From positions 1 through 64,000 of the forward strand of contig CAKNPS010000002.1 of assembly GCA_930990515.1 (NCBI GenBank): 64,000 bases of DNA, written 5' to 3'. The notes below the pieces were generated by a model. The model saw only the letters and a program-made list of their open reading frames with translations, made no database searches and was not told the origin of the DNA. A program made the position numbers and the translations under genes. Each line of letters opens with the position of its first letter. Positions within the stretch are counted from its first letter, which is position 1. The DNA comes from an uncultured Clostridia bacterium. GTDB lineage: Bacteria > Bacillota > Clostridia > Christensenellales > UBA1242. Positions 23,629 to 32,288 of the stretch are shown in pieces.

Positions 23629-24555
23629 ATGAAAAAATATGCATTAGTTATTGGTGGTTGCAGTCTTGATATAACTTATGAAGAAATTGAGAATGGAAAA
23701 TTCAAAACCAAACCTTCTCGGTCCACTCCTGGTGGCAAGGGGGCTAATCAAGCAGTAGCGATTGCTCGTGCGGGACAAAATGTCAAAATGCTTTCAATGT
23801 TAAGTGGAAAAGATACTGAAAATACGGAAACAATTTTAAACAATTTAAAAGATAATGGAGTGGACACTTCTCTTATCGAGATTGATGAAAACATCGGCAA
23901 TGATATTAGTGAAGTTTATGTCTCTAAAAATGGCGATAATGATATTGTAAGGCATAATGGTGCCATAAACAGTTTCACAACCAAAATGATTGAAGTAAAT
24001 GAAGAAACAATTAAAAATGCTGAATTTGTGGTTATACAAATGAAAGCACCAAAAGATTTTACTCTTAAACTTGTTGATTTCTGTTTCAAAAATAATGTCA
24101 AAGTTGTTTTGACTCCTTGCCCTGCTGACAAATTAAATATTAAAAATGAAGAAGATAAAAACTTAATTGACAAGGTCACCTTTATCACTTGTAATGAAAG
24201 CGAATGTTTAAAAATTTTTGGCGAAGTTCCTGAAAAAGTGGTAACAAAATATCCAAATAAATTAATTGTAACATTAGGAAGTCTAGGACTTATTTATTTT
24301 AATGGAAAAGAAATCATTAACATTCCCGCCATCTTTGTAGAAAATGTTGTCGACACAACTGGAGCCGGTGATACACTTTGTGGGAATTTTGTGGCAGGTT
24401 TAATGAGTGGCAAAAGTATAAAAGAATCTCTCATTCGCGGAACTTTTGCTTCTAGTCTAAAGGTTCAAAAAGAAAGTGCTCAACTTGGAATGCCAACAAA
24501 AAAACAACTTGATTCTTACATCAAAAAATATGCTCCTTTAGAAATTAAAAAATAA
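23629..24555 (+). CDS. rbsK: Ribokinase-like PfkB family sugar kinase
   Basis: The 308-residue protein has the two PfkB signatures: GGKGANQAVAIARAG near residue 35 and the catalytic DTTGAGDTLCGNFVAGL near 245 (Asp base in GAGD). Overall organisation is closest to ribokinase, which phosphorylates ribose to ribose 5-phosphate, though substrate cannot be fixed from sequence. It stands alone between its own promoter and a strong terminator, with no ribose transporter beside it. Confidence 0.88.
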   Translation: MKKYALVIGGCSLDITYEEIENGKFKTKPSRSTPGGKGANQAVAIARAGQNVKMLSMLSGKDTENTETILNNLKDNGVDTSLIEIDENIGNDISEVYVSKNGDNDIVRHNGAINSFTTKMIEVNEETIKNAEFVVIQMKAPKDFTLKLVDFCFKNNVKVVLTPCPADKLNIKNEEDKNLIDKVTFITCNESECLKIFGEVPEKVVTKYPNKLIVTLGSLGLIYFNGKEIINIPAIFVENVVDTTGAGDTLCGNFVAGLMSGKSIKESLIRGTFASSLKVQKESAQLGMPTKKQLDSYIKKYAPLEIKK

Positions 24556-24597
24556 AAATAAATATTTAAAAAATATAAAAATTATTCAAAAATAAGC

Positions 24598-24640
24598 AAA
24601 AAAATGGATTAAATTTAATTTTTTAATCCATTTTTATTAT
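24598..24640. terminator. Bidirectional terminator
   Basis: ATGGATTAA (24604-24612) pairs with TTAATCCAT (24623-24631), flanked by A-run and TTTTTATTATTTTTT. It separates the converging kinase and dinB genes. Confidence 0.8.
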
Positions 24641-24669
24641 TTTTTATTTATTTTTTAATTTTATTTTTA

Positions 24670-25875
24670 TTAATCGTCAGAATTTTTATCTAATTGAACC
24701 CTGTCCATACTTGAAGCAATTTTTTCGTTTATTAAAGCGTTTCCCCTTTTAATGCTGTTGCGACCAAATTTTTCTCTAATTTTAACCATCACTTCATCTA
24801 AATTTTTTTCTTCTTTTGTAAAAAAGGAAAGTTGCATATCTTCGTCAAAACCACTGACTGTTATTCCCAAAAGTCTAACTCCCCTATTAAATGAAAAATT
24901 GTCAAAAAACAATTTAATGGCAGTTTTAGATATCGTGTCACTATTTCGACAAGGAGTTATTTGACATTGTTTTTGATAGAATTTCAAATCGCTGTCACGA
25001 ACGACAATCGACACTGTCTTACAACTTTTAAGATTATGTTTAATCATTCTTTCAACAATACTTTCAGCAATTACCATAAAAGCAAGTTCAATTTCTTTTT
25101 TGTCGGTTAAATCTTTATAGAAAGTCGTGCTGTTTCCAACGCTTTTAGGAATGGAATGTGAAGTGTATAATTCCACTTCTTCATCATCAATTCCATTTGC
25201 TTTATTGTATAAATCTTCGCCTACTTTTCCAAACTCAGAAATTAAAAAACTTTTGTTAAAATTTGCTAAATCTCCAATTGTGTTAATTCCAAGTTTTAAA
25301 AATTTTTCTTTCATTTTTCTCCCAACGCCAAACATATCTCCAACTGGAAGACTCCAAACTTTATCTTTAAAATTTTCCAAAGTGATTTCTGTCGTGGCGT
25401 CAGGTTTCTTTAAGTCACTACCTATTTTGGCAAAAGTTTTGTCAAAACTCACCCCTACCGAAATTGTCAAACCTATTTCATTTTTAACGCGTTCGCGAAT
25501 TTTATTTGCTATCTCTAAAGGAGTGCCAAAAATTTTACTGTGCGTTACATCAATAAAACATTCATCAATGGAAAATGGCTCCACTCTGTCAGAATATTCT
25601 TCATAGATTTTTCTCACCATGTGGGAATATTTATTATACACTTCAAATTTAGGCTGACAAATAACAAGCGAAGGACAAAGTCTCTTCGCTTGATAAGTGG
25701 TAACACCACATCTAACTCCAAATTTCTTTGCTTCATAATTCGATGCTACAATAACTCCGTGTCTATCTTCTTCTCGCCCACCCACTGCAACAGGTTTCCC
25801 TTTAAGTTCAGGATTTATTAAGCATTCACAACTGGCGTAGAAATTGTTTAAATCACAATGAAGAATTGCTCTCAT
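24670..25875 (-). CDS. dinB: DNA polymerase IV (Y-family)
   Basis: The 401-residue protein is a full-length translesion polymerase. The first acidic motif is HCDLNNFYASCE (Asp near residue 7), the catalytic pair is in SIDECFIDVT (near 103), a helix-hairpin-helix region is in the middle (DMFGVGRKMKEKFLKLGI) and QLSFF near residue 353 fits a sliding-clamp binding motif. It overlaps the mscS stop by four bases (ATGA), so it is translated from the same transcript. No LexA-type operator was recognised. Confidence 0.96.
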   Translation of the reverse strand: MRAILHCDLNNFYASCECLINPELKGKPVAVGGREEDRHGVIVASNYEAKKFGVRCGVTTYQAKRLCPSLVICQPKFEVYNKYSHMVRKIYEEYSDRVEPFSIDECFIDVTHSKIFGTPLEIANKIRERVKNEIGLTISVGVSFDKTFAKIGSDLKKPDATTEITLENFKDKVWSLPVGDMFGVGRKMKEKFLKLGINTIGDLANFNKSFLISEFGKVGEDLYNKANGIDDEEVELYTSHSIPKSVGNSTTFYKDLTDKKEIELAFMVIAESIVERMIKHNLKSCKTVSIVVRDSDLKFYQKQCQITPCRNSDTISKTAIKLFFDNFSFNRGVRLLGITVSGFDEDMQLSFFTKEEKNLDEVMVKIREKFGRNSIKRGNALINEKIASSMDRVQLDKNSDD

Positions 25876-26984
25876 TTTGTGCTTTTCTTCTTTTTTGTGG
25901 ATTCTTTTTTAACTTTATTTTTATTTAAGCTTTCACTTTCAATTTGTTCAACATTTTGCTCTGTTTTTTGTTCGTCTGCCGTTGTTACTTGAGAGTTAAC
26001 TATTTGTTCTTCCATATTTTTATCTTTATTTTTCTTGTTTTCTTTCTTTGCCTTTTTCTTGTCTTTTCGTGAAAGTTTCTCTTTCCATTGAACAAAAACA
26101 TCTTCCTTTTTCTCAGGGCGAACTTTTTCCACTCTTTCTGGAAGTTTTTTGCCTACAACAATGTTTGCCACTTTATCTCTTCTTTCTCTAACTTCAAGTT
26201 GTTCGTAAGGAACAGAAATGTTATGACGCTTAAATTCATTGAACACCCATTCCATAACATAGTAATAAACGTCCCAATAATCTTCATTGTCACACCAACA
26301 ATTTGCAGCAAAATCAAGAGAGGAAGCATTCATTGTCTTAAGTCTACAAAATGGTTCAGGGTCAAGATAAACTCTACCATCACTTTTCATAACATCAATA
26401 ACAGTTTTCTTGACAAGTTCAATATCACTTTCGTATGCGACTGAAAATGTGAAATCCACTCTCCTTTTTGCATTTGCTCCCAAATTTGTTACACTGCTAT
26501 TTACAATTGTGGAATTTGGTATTGTGATTTTTTTGTTGTCAGAAGTCATTAATGTTGTGAATAAGAAATTGATATCCACAATGTTTCCTTCCACACCATC
26601 AACAATTATGTAATCTCCCTTTTTGAACATATGGTTTGACACCATAACAATGCCATTTGCAAGGTTTGCCATATTGCTTTCAAGAGCCATACCAACAGCC
26701 AAAATAAGAGCGCTAATTGCTGTTAAAATTCCTGTAATTTCGATGCCAATTTGAGAAAGCAGTGCCAAAATTAAAACAAGCCATAAACAAAACTTAACCG
26801 CTGTGCAAATAAATTGTTGTGCGATTTTTTCCATTTTTGTTTTTGATAAAATCTTTCTCAAAACTGTCATTATGATTTTAATAATAATGATACCTAAGAT
26901 TAAAATGACAAAGAAAAATAAAATATTCCAAACATTATTTTGAAAATAATTTACGATATCATTCCAAATTTGTGCCCAATCCAT
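25872..26984 (-). CDS. Small-conductance mechanosensitive channel (MscS family)
   Basis: The 370-residue protein has three N-terminal membrane segments (to about residue 110). The pore-lining third helix is rich in Gly and Ala (ISALILAVGMALESNMANLA), followed by the MscS beta domain FKKGDYIIVDGVEGNIVDI and ITIPNSTIVNSSVTN. The family opens on membrane tension to release solutes. A Lys/Glu-rich disordered tail of about 90 residues at the C-terminus is an addition to the usual length. Promoter and RBS (AAGGAGAATT) lie upstream; dinB follows with a 4-base overlap. Confidence 0.93.
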   Translation of the reverse strand: MDWAQIWNDIVNYFQNNVWNILFFFVILILGIIIIKIIMTVLRKILSKTKMEKIAQQFICTAVKFCLWLVLILALLSQIGIEITGILTAISALILAVGMALESNMANLANGIVMVSNHMFKKGDYIIVDGVEGNIVDINFLFTTLMTSDNKKITIPNSTIVNSSVTNLGANAKRRVDFTFSVAYESDIELVKKTVIDVMKSDGRVYLDPEPFCRLKTMNASSLDFAANCWCDNEDYWDVYYYVMEWVFNEFKRHNISVPYEQLEVRERRDKVANIVVGKKLPERVEKVRPEKKEDVFVQWKEKLSRKDKKKAKKENKKNKDKNMEEQIVNSQVTTADEQKTEQNVEQIESESLNKNKVKKESTKKKKSTK

Positions 26985-27084
26985 TTTAATTCTCCTTACT
27001 TGATAAAATTGTAACTCTTTTAGAATATTAAGTCAATGAATTTATATAAAATATAAAAATAATTTACAATTTAAATCAAACATT

Positions 27085-27112
27085 TTGAAAAACCTTAAAA
27101 TGTTGTTATAAT
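27085..27112 (+). promoter_or_regulatory. Promoter of the 27135 gene
   Basis: TTGAAA (27085-27090), 16-nt spacer, TATAAT (27107-27112). Confidence 0.75.
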
Positions 27113-27134
27113 TAAAGTGATTAAGGAGAATTTT

Positions 27135-27518
27135 ATGGAAAAATCAGAATTATTATCTGAACTTTTAGAAACAGTGGCTAATGCTGAAAATTGTTTTATT
27201 AAAGCAGAAATGAAAATAAATGATGGTGATATCGCTGGCTCTCAAAATGACACGAAAAAGGGTCAAACACTCATGAAAGCATTAATTGGCGATACATTTG
27301 GTGAAATGGAAGAAGAATTTGGCATTAACACAAGCGAAACAAATGATTATGACTACCCTAACAATATGGAACTTATAAAGGCTCTTAATGAAATTTGTAT
27401 GCATTTAGGTTCTTTTATAGGTGCAAGCGAAGATATCGTTAAAAACATCGCTTTAAAAAATCTTTTCAAAGCCATCAACACTGCAAAGGAAATTTATTCT
27501 TCCCTTTATGAAAATTAG
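27135..27518 (+). CDS. Hypothetical helical protein
   Basis: The 127-residue protein starts MEKSELLSELLE; TTAAGGAG lies eight bases upstream, and an earlier in-frame GTG (27117) overlaps that ribosome binding site. It is acidic, probably all-helical and cytoplasmic, with no recognised domain. A consensus promoter precedes it. Confidence 0.65.
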   Translation: MEKSELLSELLETVANAENCFIKAEMKINDGDIAGSQNDTKKGQTLMKALIGDTFGEMEEEFGINTSETNDYDYPNNMELIKALNEICMHLGSFIGASEDIVKNIALKNLFKAINTAKEIYSSLYEN

Positions 27519-27521
27519 GTC

Positions 27522-27550
27522 TTGAAAAATGTTTTATTTTAATGTATAAT
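27522..27550 (+). promoter_or_regulatory. Promoter of the DUF2188-like gene
   Basis: TTGAAA (27522-27527), 17-nt spacer, TATAAT (27545-27550). Confidence 0.75.
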
Positions 27551-27578
27551 ATTATTGTAAATACAAAAGGAGAAAACT

Positions 27579-27875
27579 ATGGCACTCTTTAAAAGAAATA
27601 AAAAAGAAGATGAAAAAAATGTGAAAGAAGTTAAAACGGAAAGTAAAACCGAGGAAAAAGAAACTAAGTCTGAAACCAAGGAAAGAAAGTCAATCTATCG
27701 TGTGGTTTATGACCGAGAAAATAGAGTTTGGCTCATCAAAAAAGATGGGGCAAAACGCGTTATTGCATCTTTTGCAACAAAGGAAGAGGCCTTAAAGAGA
27801 GTTAAAGAACTTTGTGAAAGCCAAAATCTGAAAGTTATCGTTCACAAAAAAGACGGCAAGTTTCAAAAAAAATAA
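27579..27875 (+). CDS. DUF2188-like small protein
   Basis: The 98-residue protein has a Lys/Glu-rich head (residues 1-38) and a C-terminal module of about 55 residues: YRVVYDRENRVWLIKKDGA, ATKEEALKRVKELC, LKVIVHKKDGKFQKK. This is the strand-strand-helix-strand pattern of DUF2188 proteins, whose function is unknown. A consensus promoter and AAAGGAG ribosome binding site support it. It is followed by a strong terminator. Confidence 0.75.
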   Translation: MALFKRNKKEDEKNVKEVKTESKTEEKETKSETKERKSIYRVVYDRENRVWLIKKDGAKRVIASFATKEEALKRVKELCESQNLKVIVHKKDGKFQKK

Positions 27876-27972
27876 TTTTTATTATTAACCAAATTTCATT
27901 TTTATTTTAAATTTAAACATTATATATTTTCATAATTCAAGAAATCTAATAAAATTAGTGGCATTAAAACAA

Positions 27973-28005
27973 ATAAAAAAGAACGCAAATTGCGTTCTTT
28001 TTTAT
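27973..28005. terminator. Bidirectional terminator
   Basis: GAACGCAA and TTGCGTTC pair with a one-base loop, flanked by A6 and T6. Confidence 0.85.
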
Positions 28006-28880
28006 TCAATTTCTACAAAAATCTTTTTCATAGTTTTATCATCTTCTAAACCATAGCACCCTTTATCTCTTATTTTCAGTTTAACTAAACGATTTATCCC
28101 TATTGCAACTAAAAGCATAATGAAAGCAGCCAAAGTAAAACCAATTATATAAATTATTAAAAAGATTGGATATGGAACCATTTCATAAATCATATTTAAA
28201 ATTGGCAAAGTGCAAGGTAAATATGGGCTGATAAAGAACATATTGAATGTTGCAGTGTTTCCCGTTGAGTTGTAAATAATATTCATAATCAAAGCAATTG
28301 CCACAAGAACACAAAAAACGCTCAAAGCCTTTAAAATTGTTTTAAATTCAAATTTAACTTGTTTTGAGAACCATAAATAAATTCCCATAACAACCATTCC
28401 ACCATGACAAACCATTGTTTGAATGTTAATGCCAATTGTTCGCGTGAATACATCTCCCGGATAGAACATTACGCTTAAACCAGCAAACAAAGCAAAAGTG
28501 GCTAAATAGGAATATAGATACTCTTGGAATTTACATTTTCTACAACAACCTGCAATAAGTCCCACATACATAGGAGTGGAACAAAATTGGAATGGAAAAG
28601 CATACCATTGATAACTCCATTCTCCACTTGTTGAATTGAAAGAAAAATTGAGTTGTTTATAAATTTCTAATATAATGCCCAAAATTGAATATGTAAGCAC
28701 AACAATGCGAGTAAAACGCACAAGTTTTTCCTGATCATTTCTATGTTTGACAGCATATAAACAAAGAAGTGTTGTGATGATAATCACTAATCCCCAACAC
28801 ATTAAATGAAACCAACCAAATGCTTGTGGTTCTTCCATTTTTGCATCTAATCCTACTAAAATTTGCTCAAAAAAATTCAT
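28002..28880 (-). CDS. YwaF/TMEM164-like membrane protein 1
   Basis: The 292-residue protein has about seven membrane segments. The N-terminal FGWFHLMCWG, a loop YAFPFQFCSTPMY with a conserved Cys, and a later MVCHGGMVV with a conserved His follow the YwaF (TIGR02206) pattern. That family is related to human TMEM164, reported as an acyltransferase that uses a Cys and a His to make ether phospholipids. Activity here is inferred only. It lies one base after the next gene of the same family (28882-29652) and is the last gene of a three-gene operon. Confidence 0.75.
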   Translation of the reverse strand: MNFFEQILVGLDAKMEEPQAFGWFHLMCWGLVIIITTLLCLYAVKHRNDQEKLVRFTRIVVLTYSILGIILEIYKQLNFSFNSTSGEWSYQWYAFPFQFCSTPMYVGLIAGCCRKCKFQEYLYSYLATFALFAGLSVMFYPGDVFTRTIGINIQTMVCHGGMVVMGIYLWFSKQVKFEFKTILKALSVFCVLVAIALIMNIIYNSTGNTATFNMFFISPYLPCTLPILNMIYEMVPYPIFLIIYIIGFTLAAFIMLLVAIGINRLVKLKIRDKGCYGLEDDKTMKKIFVEIE

Positions 28881-28881
28881 A

Positions 28882-29652
28882 TTATCCTCTCGTTTTCAAA
28901 ATTCTCATAATAATTTTAAAATTATCTTTTTGATTTTCTCTTATAACCAACAATTTTATTAAATTAGCAATTCCTACTGCAACAAAGCCACCGCCCACAC
29001 CAACAAGATACATAACAATTGTATAAACAACTTGACCAGTAGCCAATCTCAGTTCTTCCATAAAGGGAATTACATTTGTAAGCAAAGAACAGAAATTAAC
29101 ATTTAAAATATGTGCCAGTGGGACTGCAATAAGTGCGTATAATGTTATTCCAATAAACACATGTAAAAAGTCATATTTAGATGGAAGATACAACTTTGAA
29201 CCTAAAAGTATCAAAAGAAATAAAATAATAAAATGATGATATATAAATGTATGAAAGCTGCTAAAAGAAGCAAAAACATTAGCACACGAATTCCCGATAA
29301 TACTACTAGGATTAAAATAAAACAAGACTAAAAACAAAGTTCCACAAACAAAAGACATTGTTTTACCAAAGTTCCCTAATCTATCACTAAAAAAACTGGC
29401 AAGCGGAAATAAATATAAGAACAAACTACAAAAATGAAGCGGAATGCTCCATAAACTATAGCCATTAATAATATTAATAATTTGTTTAGTGATTTCTAGC
29501 CCTAAAATGATTACTGAAATAATCATTAAGGGTATTCGCTTTATTTTGTTGTCTTTTTTTGCAGTTAAAACACAAACAACGATAGAAACTATTACAATAA
29601 AAATCAATGCCCATGGTAAAACTGTTTTTTCCGCTTCAGTCCATGCAACCAT
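28882..29652 (-). CDS. YwaF/TMEM164-like membrane protein 2
   Basis: The 256-residue protein has about seven membrane segments with the same fingerprint as its neighbour: WSIPLHFCSLFLY carrying the Cys and FIYHHFIILFL carrying the His. The divergence from protein 1 is large, so they are not recent duplicates. It starts 17 bases after the 161-residue membrane protein and is probably co-transcribed with it. Confidence 0.75.
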   Translation of the reverse strand: MVAWTEAEKTVLPWALIFIVIVSIVVCVLTAKKDNKIKRIPLMIISVIILGLEITKQIINIINGYSLWSIPLHFCSLFLYLFPLASFFSDRLGNFGKTMSFVCGTLFLVLFYFNPSSIIGNSCANVFASFSSFHTFIYHHFIILFLLILLGSKLYLPSKYDFLHVFIGITLYALIAVPLAHILNVNFCSLLTNVIPFMEELRLATGQVVYTIVMYLVGVGGGFVAVGIANLIKLLVIRENQKDNFKIIMRILKTRG

Positions 29653-29669
29653 TTTTATTCTTTATCCAT

Positions 29670-30155
29670 TTATTTTCTTTTCTTTCCGCCTGAAAGTGAG
29701 AAAAGTCCAAACAAGAAACTTAATGCACCAAAAATAGACATTAAAACCAAAGCCCAGACAGTTGGATTTAAAACTTGGTATGAACCAATTGCTGTATCTC
29801 CGCACATTGCTCCAATTGCGATGCAATAAAGAACTGCACAAACAACTAATGCCATTGCACTTATTACAAAGATGAAATTAACAATTTTAGCAACACCTTT
29901 GCTCGAGATTACTTTGCTATCAGCCAAAATCTTTGCAATTCCGAAAAGAACAACAATTCCGGCAAAAATGCAAGTTAAGATAAGCATTGCTTTCATGAAA
30001 TCTGTTCCTGCATCATAGTAGTCAAATCCACTGGATTCATGCATAAAGTTTCCTTCACCCATATAAACATTTGGCACTGCAAAGAAAACAAGTGTAAGTC
30101 CTGCAAAAACCATTGAACCTAGTGTTAAAAGTGCTTTTTTCATACTATCTTTCAT
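29670..30155 (-). CDS. Small four-helix membrane protein
   Basis: The 161-residue protein has four hydrophobic segments (about 8-27, 50-75, 85-112 and 130-155) and a short basic tail. An outward loop after the first helix is rich in Gly, Asp and aromatic residues. No family is recognised. AAGGAGGGGAAAATG gives a firm start. It is the first gene of the operon with the two YwaF-like genes. The 33137-33661 protein has a similar layout, but I see no clear sequence match. Confidence 0.65.
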   Translation of the reverse strand: MKDSMKKALLTLGSMVFAGLTLVFFAVPNVYMGEGNFMHESSGFDYYDAGTDFMKAMLILTCIFAGIVVLFGIAKILADSKVISSKGVAKIVNFIFVISAMALVVCAVLYCIAIGAMCGDTAIGSYQVLNPTVWALVLMSIFGALSFLFGLFSLSGGKKRK

Positions 30156-30298
30156 TTTCCCCTCCTTATTTGTATTCTACCCTAAAACATTATATAAAGT
30201 CAAACAAGTATTCAACTTTATATAAAAAAATAAAAAATGTTTGTTTTTTCCACAAACATTTTTTTATAAATCACTCTATTAAATTTTATTATTAGTGT

Positions 30299-30590
30299 GT
30301 TTCACTTGAAAATGAGCAAAAAAACACTTTTCTCAAAAAAATTTATCCTTGAAACTTACTTCTTCGCAAGAGAGTAGCGACCTAGTCAGAAACCGCACTT
30401 CGTTTCAACTTTTGCCCATTATCAAAAGTCTTACCACTCGCTTGTTTCTTCCTTTTTTCCAAAAGTGATAAACACACTTTTGGAAGTCCTTAAATATGCG
30501 AGTTGCGTTTGGTCGCTAAGGGCGAAAACAAATGTGAAAGCGATACTTTTCAAGTTTCACTTGAAAATGAGCAAGAATGCAGTTTTCGCC
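30299..30590 (-). repeat. Structured non-coding segment after degV with 21-bp direct repeats
   Basis: GTTTCACTTGAAAATGAGCAA occurs at 30299-30319 and again at 30554-30574. Between them are a hairpin TTTTCAAG/CTTGAAAA (about 30547-30567), an outer stem AGGGCGAAAAC/GTTTTCGCCCT (about 30519-30592) that reaches the degV stop codon, and TTCCAAAAGTG/CACTTTTGGAA followed by a T-poor terminator-like tail (about 30456-30484). No ORF with a ribosome binding site is present. It could be the 3' UTR of degV, a small RNA or a decayed mobile element. Confidence 0.5.
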
Positions 30591-31421
30591 CTAGAAGCAC
30601 ACAATCACACCCTTTTCAAGAGCGTAATAACTTGTTAATGCTTTCATTGGCATTATGTCAACATAAGTGTTTCCACAATTTTTTTCAATTTCTTTTTTCA
30701 ATTCATTCGCTTCTTCTTGAGCCTTACATTCAGTAATGATGATGTGACGTTTCTTATCGCCGTTTAAAACTTCTTTAATCATCAATGAGAGTTTTGGAAA
30801 AAGTTGTTTTGAACCAATAATTTTTTTGATTGTCTTGATTTCGCCATCAACAGCCTTGCAAATTGGTTTTAAGGAAATTGTGCTGGCAATAAGTCCAGCA
30901 ATCTTACTCATTCTTCCATTGTTTACAAGATTATCAAACTTTTGAAGAACAAAGAAAAGTGTGCAATTATCTCTAAATTTTTCAATTTCATCAACAATAA
31001 CTTCATAGTCAAGTCCAGAGTTAATAAGTTCCACAAGTTTATCAACAATAAGCATTTCAGTTCCAGAAACTGCTTTTGAGTCTATAACATGGATATGAGA
31101 GGAATTTTCATATTCATTTTTTGCAAGAACCGCACTATTATAACAACCAGAAAGTTTTGCAGTTATTGTCACAACAAAAGTGTATTCCGCATTAGAAAAT
31201 TCTTTTTTAAAGGCTTCAGGTGCAGGACAAGCACTTGAACTTTTTGTTTTTGGCACTTTTATCCCTGCAAGCATTTCGTCAATATTGCAACCTTCCACAT
31301 CTACATATTCTTTATCTCCAACATGAATTGTTAAAGGCACGATTTTAAAACCAATGCCTGTTCCGTCAAGATAGTTTTTGTCTAAATCAGAGCAACTATC
31401 CACAATAATTTGATATTTCAT
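30591..31421 (-). CDS. DegV family fatty-acid-binding protein
   Basis: The 276-residue protein starts MKYQIIVDSCSDL; GGAG precedes this ATG and is contained in an earlier out-of-place ATG. DegV features are VDSCSDLDKNY, VPLTIHVGDKEY, the TKSSSACPAPEAF lipid-head pocket (TSQPS-like), ITAKLSGCYNSA and HVIDSKAVSGTEML. DegV proteins bind a fatty acid and, as FakB, present it to the kinase FakA for phospholipid synthesis; no FakA is in the window. It is monocistronic. Confidence 0.9.
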   Translation of the reverse strand: MKYQIIVDSCSDLDKNYLDGTGIGFKIVPLTIHVGDKEYVDVEGCNIDEMLAGIKVPKTKSSSACPAPEAFKKEFSNAEYTFVVTITAKLSGCYNSAVLAKNEYENSSHIHVIDSKAVSGTEMLIVDKLVELINSGLDYEVIVDEIEKFRDNCTLFFVLQKFDNLVNNGRMSKIAGLIASTISLKPICKAVDGEIKTIKKIIGSKQLFPKLSLMIKEVLNGDKKRHIIITECKAQEEANELKKEIEKNCGNTYVDIMPMKALTSYYALEKGVIVCF

Positions 31422-31497
31422 AAAATTCTCCATTTAATCATTAAATTTAATTTTTATAAGTCGTTTAATAAATACTAATATATTTATATGCACGAAC

Positions 31498-32079
31498 TTA
31501 AGCATTTTTTGTTTCTTTTTTGTCGATTTTGTCGAAATCTAGCGTAACTACTTCTAGTTCAGCATAATAAAGCCGAGCCATCTGATAGCGTTTACGCTTA
31601 ATAGCCGACCTTTCCAAAAAGAAAGAATCAACCGCTTCCCAAATAAAAACCCAAGCGGCAATTTCAAGTATGGTTGATAAAATATAATTATTAAGAAAAT
31701 GCATCTCTAAAATAAGAAAGCCCATAAAAAGCACTCCTAAAATGAGCATCGTCAGAGCAAACAACATATTTCGTTTAAGTTCTTGTTCAAGTTCTTCAAA
31801 ATCGCCCTTTAACTTGTTTTTATATGCAACTTTGACTTCGTTTTCATCAACACAATCATCAGTAAATATCTTTACTCTCAAATTTGATTTAGGCGGTATG
31901 CTTTTGGCCTTTTCCACTAAAAATGCTTCTAAATTAGGATTTAAAACTTCATTTGAATCATAATTATAATCAGAAAAAATTGCAGCCTTATTCTCCGCTT
32001 TTATATTTATTGTTTCAATATCATCAAAATCATCGTTTTTGTTTTTGAGTTCTTCTTTCAAGTTTTTTACAACTTCCAC
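31498..32079 (-). CDS. Hypothetical membrane protein with two central helices
   Basis: The protein is about 193 residues if started at the GTG at 32079, which has GAGG nine bases upstream; a TTG at 32094 is the alternative. A charged cytoplasmic N-terminal half (about 1-105) is followed by two close membrane segments (about 107-150) and a basic C-terminal part. No family is recognised. Motifs resembling Spo0A boxes near its end are coding. Confidence 0.6.
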   Translation of the reverse strand: MEVVKNLKEELKNKNDDFDDIETINIKAENKAAIFSDYNYDSNEVLNPNLEAFLVEKAKSIPPKSNLRVKIFTDDCVDENEVKVAYKNKLKGDFEELEQELKRNMLFALTMLILGVLFMGFLILEMHFLNNYILSTILEIAAWVFIWEAVDSFFLERSAIKRKRYQMARLYYAELEVVTLDFDKIDKKETKNA

Positions 32080-32288
32080 TATCTTTAACCTCAAATTTTT
32101 ATATAAACCAATATATGTTATTTTTAATTCAATTATTTAATCAAACAAAATAGGTGTTACCTATTTAATGATTATAGCATTAAATTCTAAAAAATAAAAA
32201 TGTTTTTCTCTTTTTCTTTACAAATATAAGAATTTTTTTTATAATGTAATGAAAAAGTTTGTTGAGAAATATATATTATTGAGGTTTT

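Noticed and set aside
31519..31536. Two Spo0A-box-like motifs (TTGTCGAT and TTGTCGAA)
   Set aside because: They encode Phe-Asp-Lys-Ile-Asp in the C-terminus of the 31498-32079 gene, with no promoter nearby.
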